The notes under the pieces were generated by a model. That model was not told where the DNA came from. It did not search any database and worked only from the letters and a program-made list of their open reading frames with translations. Below are positions 62,713 to 64,000 of a DNA stretch of 64,000 nucleotides, in pieces (within the stretch, counting starts at the first letter, position 1; each line of letters begins with the position of its first letter). Made by a program: the position numbers and the translations under genes. Source of the DNA: Carettochelys insculpta (Eukaryota > Chordata > Testudines > Carettochelyidae); the NCBI RefSeq assembly GCF_033958435.1, contig NC_134161.1, positions 2,418,001-2,482,000 of the forward strand, given 5' to 3'.

Positions 62713-64000
62713 ATGGCAGGGAAGGGGCTGCGGGTGAGGGCTGAGGGGATGCGGCAGAGCTGGGCACAGGGGCTGGCAGGGAAGGGGCTGCGGGTGAGGG
62801 CTGAGGGGATGCGGCAGAGCTGGGCACCGGCGGGGCTGGCAGGGAAGGGGCTGCGGGTGAGGGCTGAGGGGATGCGGCAGAGCTGGGCACCGGGGGAGCT
62901 GGCAGGGAAGGGGCTGCGGGTGAGGGCTGAGTGGATGCAGCAAAGCCGGGCACCGGGGGAGCTGGCAGGGAAGGGGCTGCGGGTGAGGGCTGAGGGGATG
63001 CGGTAGAGCTGGGCACCGGGGGAGATGGCAGAGAAGGGGCTGCGGGTGAGGGCTGAGGGGATGCGGCAGGGAAGGGGCTGCGGGTGAGGGCTGAGGGGAT
63101 GCGGCAGAGCCGGGCACCGGGGGAGCTGGCAGGGAAGGGGCTGCAGGTGAGGGCTGAGGGGATGCGGCAGAACTGGGCACAGGGGCTGGCAGGGAAGGGG
63201 CTGCGGGTGAGGGCTGAGGGGATGCAGCAGAGCTGGGCACCGGCGGGGCTGGCAGGGAAGGGGCTGCGGGTGAGGGCTGAGGGGATGCGGCAGAGCTGGG
63301 CACCGGGGGAGCTGGCAGGGAAGGGGCTGCAGGTGAGGGCTGAGGGGATGCGGCAGAACTGGGCACCGGGGGAGCTGGCAGGGAAGGGGCTGCGGGTGAG
63401 GGCTGAGGGGATGCGGCAGAACTGGGCACAGGGGCTGGCAGGGAAGGGGCTGCGGGTGAGGGCTGAGGGGATGCGGCAGAGCTGGGCACCGGGGGAGCTG
63501 GCAGGGAAGGGGCTGCAGGTGAGGGCTGAGGGGATGCGGCAGAACTGGGAACAGGGGCTGGCAGGGAAGGGGCTGCGGGTGAGGGCTGAGGGGATGCGGC
63601 AGAGCTGGGCACCGGGGGAGCTGGCAGGGAAGGGGCTGCGGGTGAGGGCTGAGGGGATGCGGCAGAGCTGGGCACCGGGGGAGCTGGCAGGGAAGGGGCT
63701 GCGGGTGAGGGCTGAGGGGATGCGGCAGAACTGGGCACCGGGGGAGCTGGCAGGGAAGGGGCTGCGGGTGAGGGCTGAGGGGATGCGGCAGAGCTGGGCA
63801 CCGGCGGGGCTGGCAGGGAAGGGGCTGCGGGTGAGGGCTGAGTGGATGCGGCAGAGCCGGGCACCGGGGGAGCTGGCAGGGAAGGGGCTGCGGGTGAGGG
63901 CTGAGGGGATGCGGCAGAGCTGGGCACCGGGGGAGCTGGCAGGGAAGGGGCTGCGGGTGAGGGCTGAGGGGATGCGGCAGAACTGGGCACCGGGGGAGCT
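62713..64000. repeat. G-rich minisatellite, 60/63-bp units, runs off the right edge
   Basis: About 21 units, each with GGCAGGGAAGGGGCTGCGGG, then TGAGGGCTGAGGGGATGCGG, then CAGAGCTGGGCACCGGGG and a short variable end. Unit length is mostly 63 or 60 bp. One unit near 63060 lacks 25 bp. Four G-runs in each unit fit a G-quadruplex pattern. Because both lengths are multiples of three, long Pro/Ala/Ser ORFs stay open on the - strand. Confidence 0.92.

Noticed and set aside
62707..63990. 427-codon proline/alanine/serine repeat ORF on the - strand
   Set aside because: Produced by a minisatellite whose unit is a multiple of three. It stays open in more than one frame and on both strands, and has no exon or signal context.
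62713..64000. CRISPR-like array
   Set aside because: Units are contiguous and nearly identical with no unique spacers, and the DNA is vertebrate nuclear. It is a minisatellite.

Overview
The window is vertebrate nuclear DNA, most likely from a turtle. The evidence is spliced genes with amniote exon structure, CR1 LINE copies with a turtle-type 3' end, the 3' tail of the tRNA-derived SINE common in turtles, MIR remnants, and an APOA1 protein closer to bird APOA1 than to mammalian. The species call is inference; a crocodilian is the main alternative. No operon, phage or bacterial feature is present.

Region 1 (1-48,580, + strand) is the 3' nine tenths of SIK3, salt-inducible kinase 3. Twenty-one coding exons were placed from 4043 to 45483. 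They run in frame from the end of the kinase N-lobe/hinge region to the stop codon (1221 complete codons). They include the catalytic loop, the activation-loop Thr phosphorylated by LKB1, the UBA domain, three PKA/14-3-3 sites, a phase-2 cassette exon known from long isoforms, and the glutamine-rich C-terminal half. All splice sites are GT-AG except one GC-AG intron. The first exons lie outside the window on the left. The 3'UTR appears to be split by an intron that carries a compound minisatellite. Introns hold Tigger-like MITEs, a hAT-like MITE, MIR, CR1 and SINE remnants.

Region 2 (48,581-51,770) is the SIK3-APOA1 spacer. It holds a fold-back SINE and an antisense CR1 fragment, and base composition shifts to GC-rich.

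Region 3 (51,772-54,705, + strand) is a complete four-exon APOA1 (267 aa). Region 4 (56,265-59,486, - strand) is a complete four-exon APOC3 (92 aa) convergent with APOA1, with a TATA box and an HNF4-type DR1 element at the conserved promoter position. SIK3 > APOA1 > < APOC3 is the same order and relative orientation as in mammals. APOA4 would be expected next on the + strand but is not visible before 64,000.

Region 5 (59,490-64,000) is the upstream side of APOC3. It has a perfect palindromic GGTCA-n3-TGACC site, a second antisense CR1 fragment, and a 1.3 kb G-rich minisatellite that runs off the right edge.

Functionally, APOA1 and APOC3 encode secreted lipoprotein proteins (HDL scaffold; lipase inhibitor on triglyceride-rich particles). 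SIK3 is a cytosolic AMPK-related kinase. Their linkage is conserved synteny, not a pathway unit. I found no convincing new system; the most unusual objects are the repeats and the possible oestrogen-type element.
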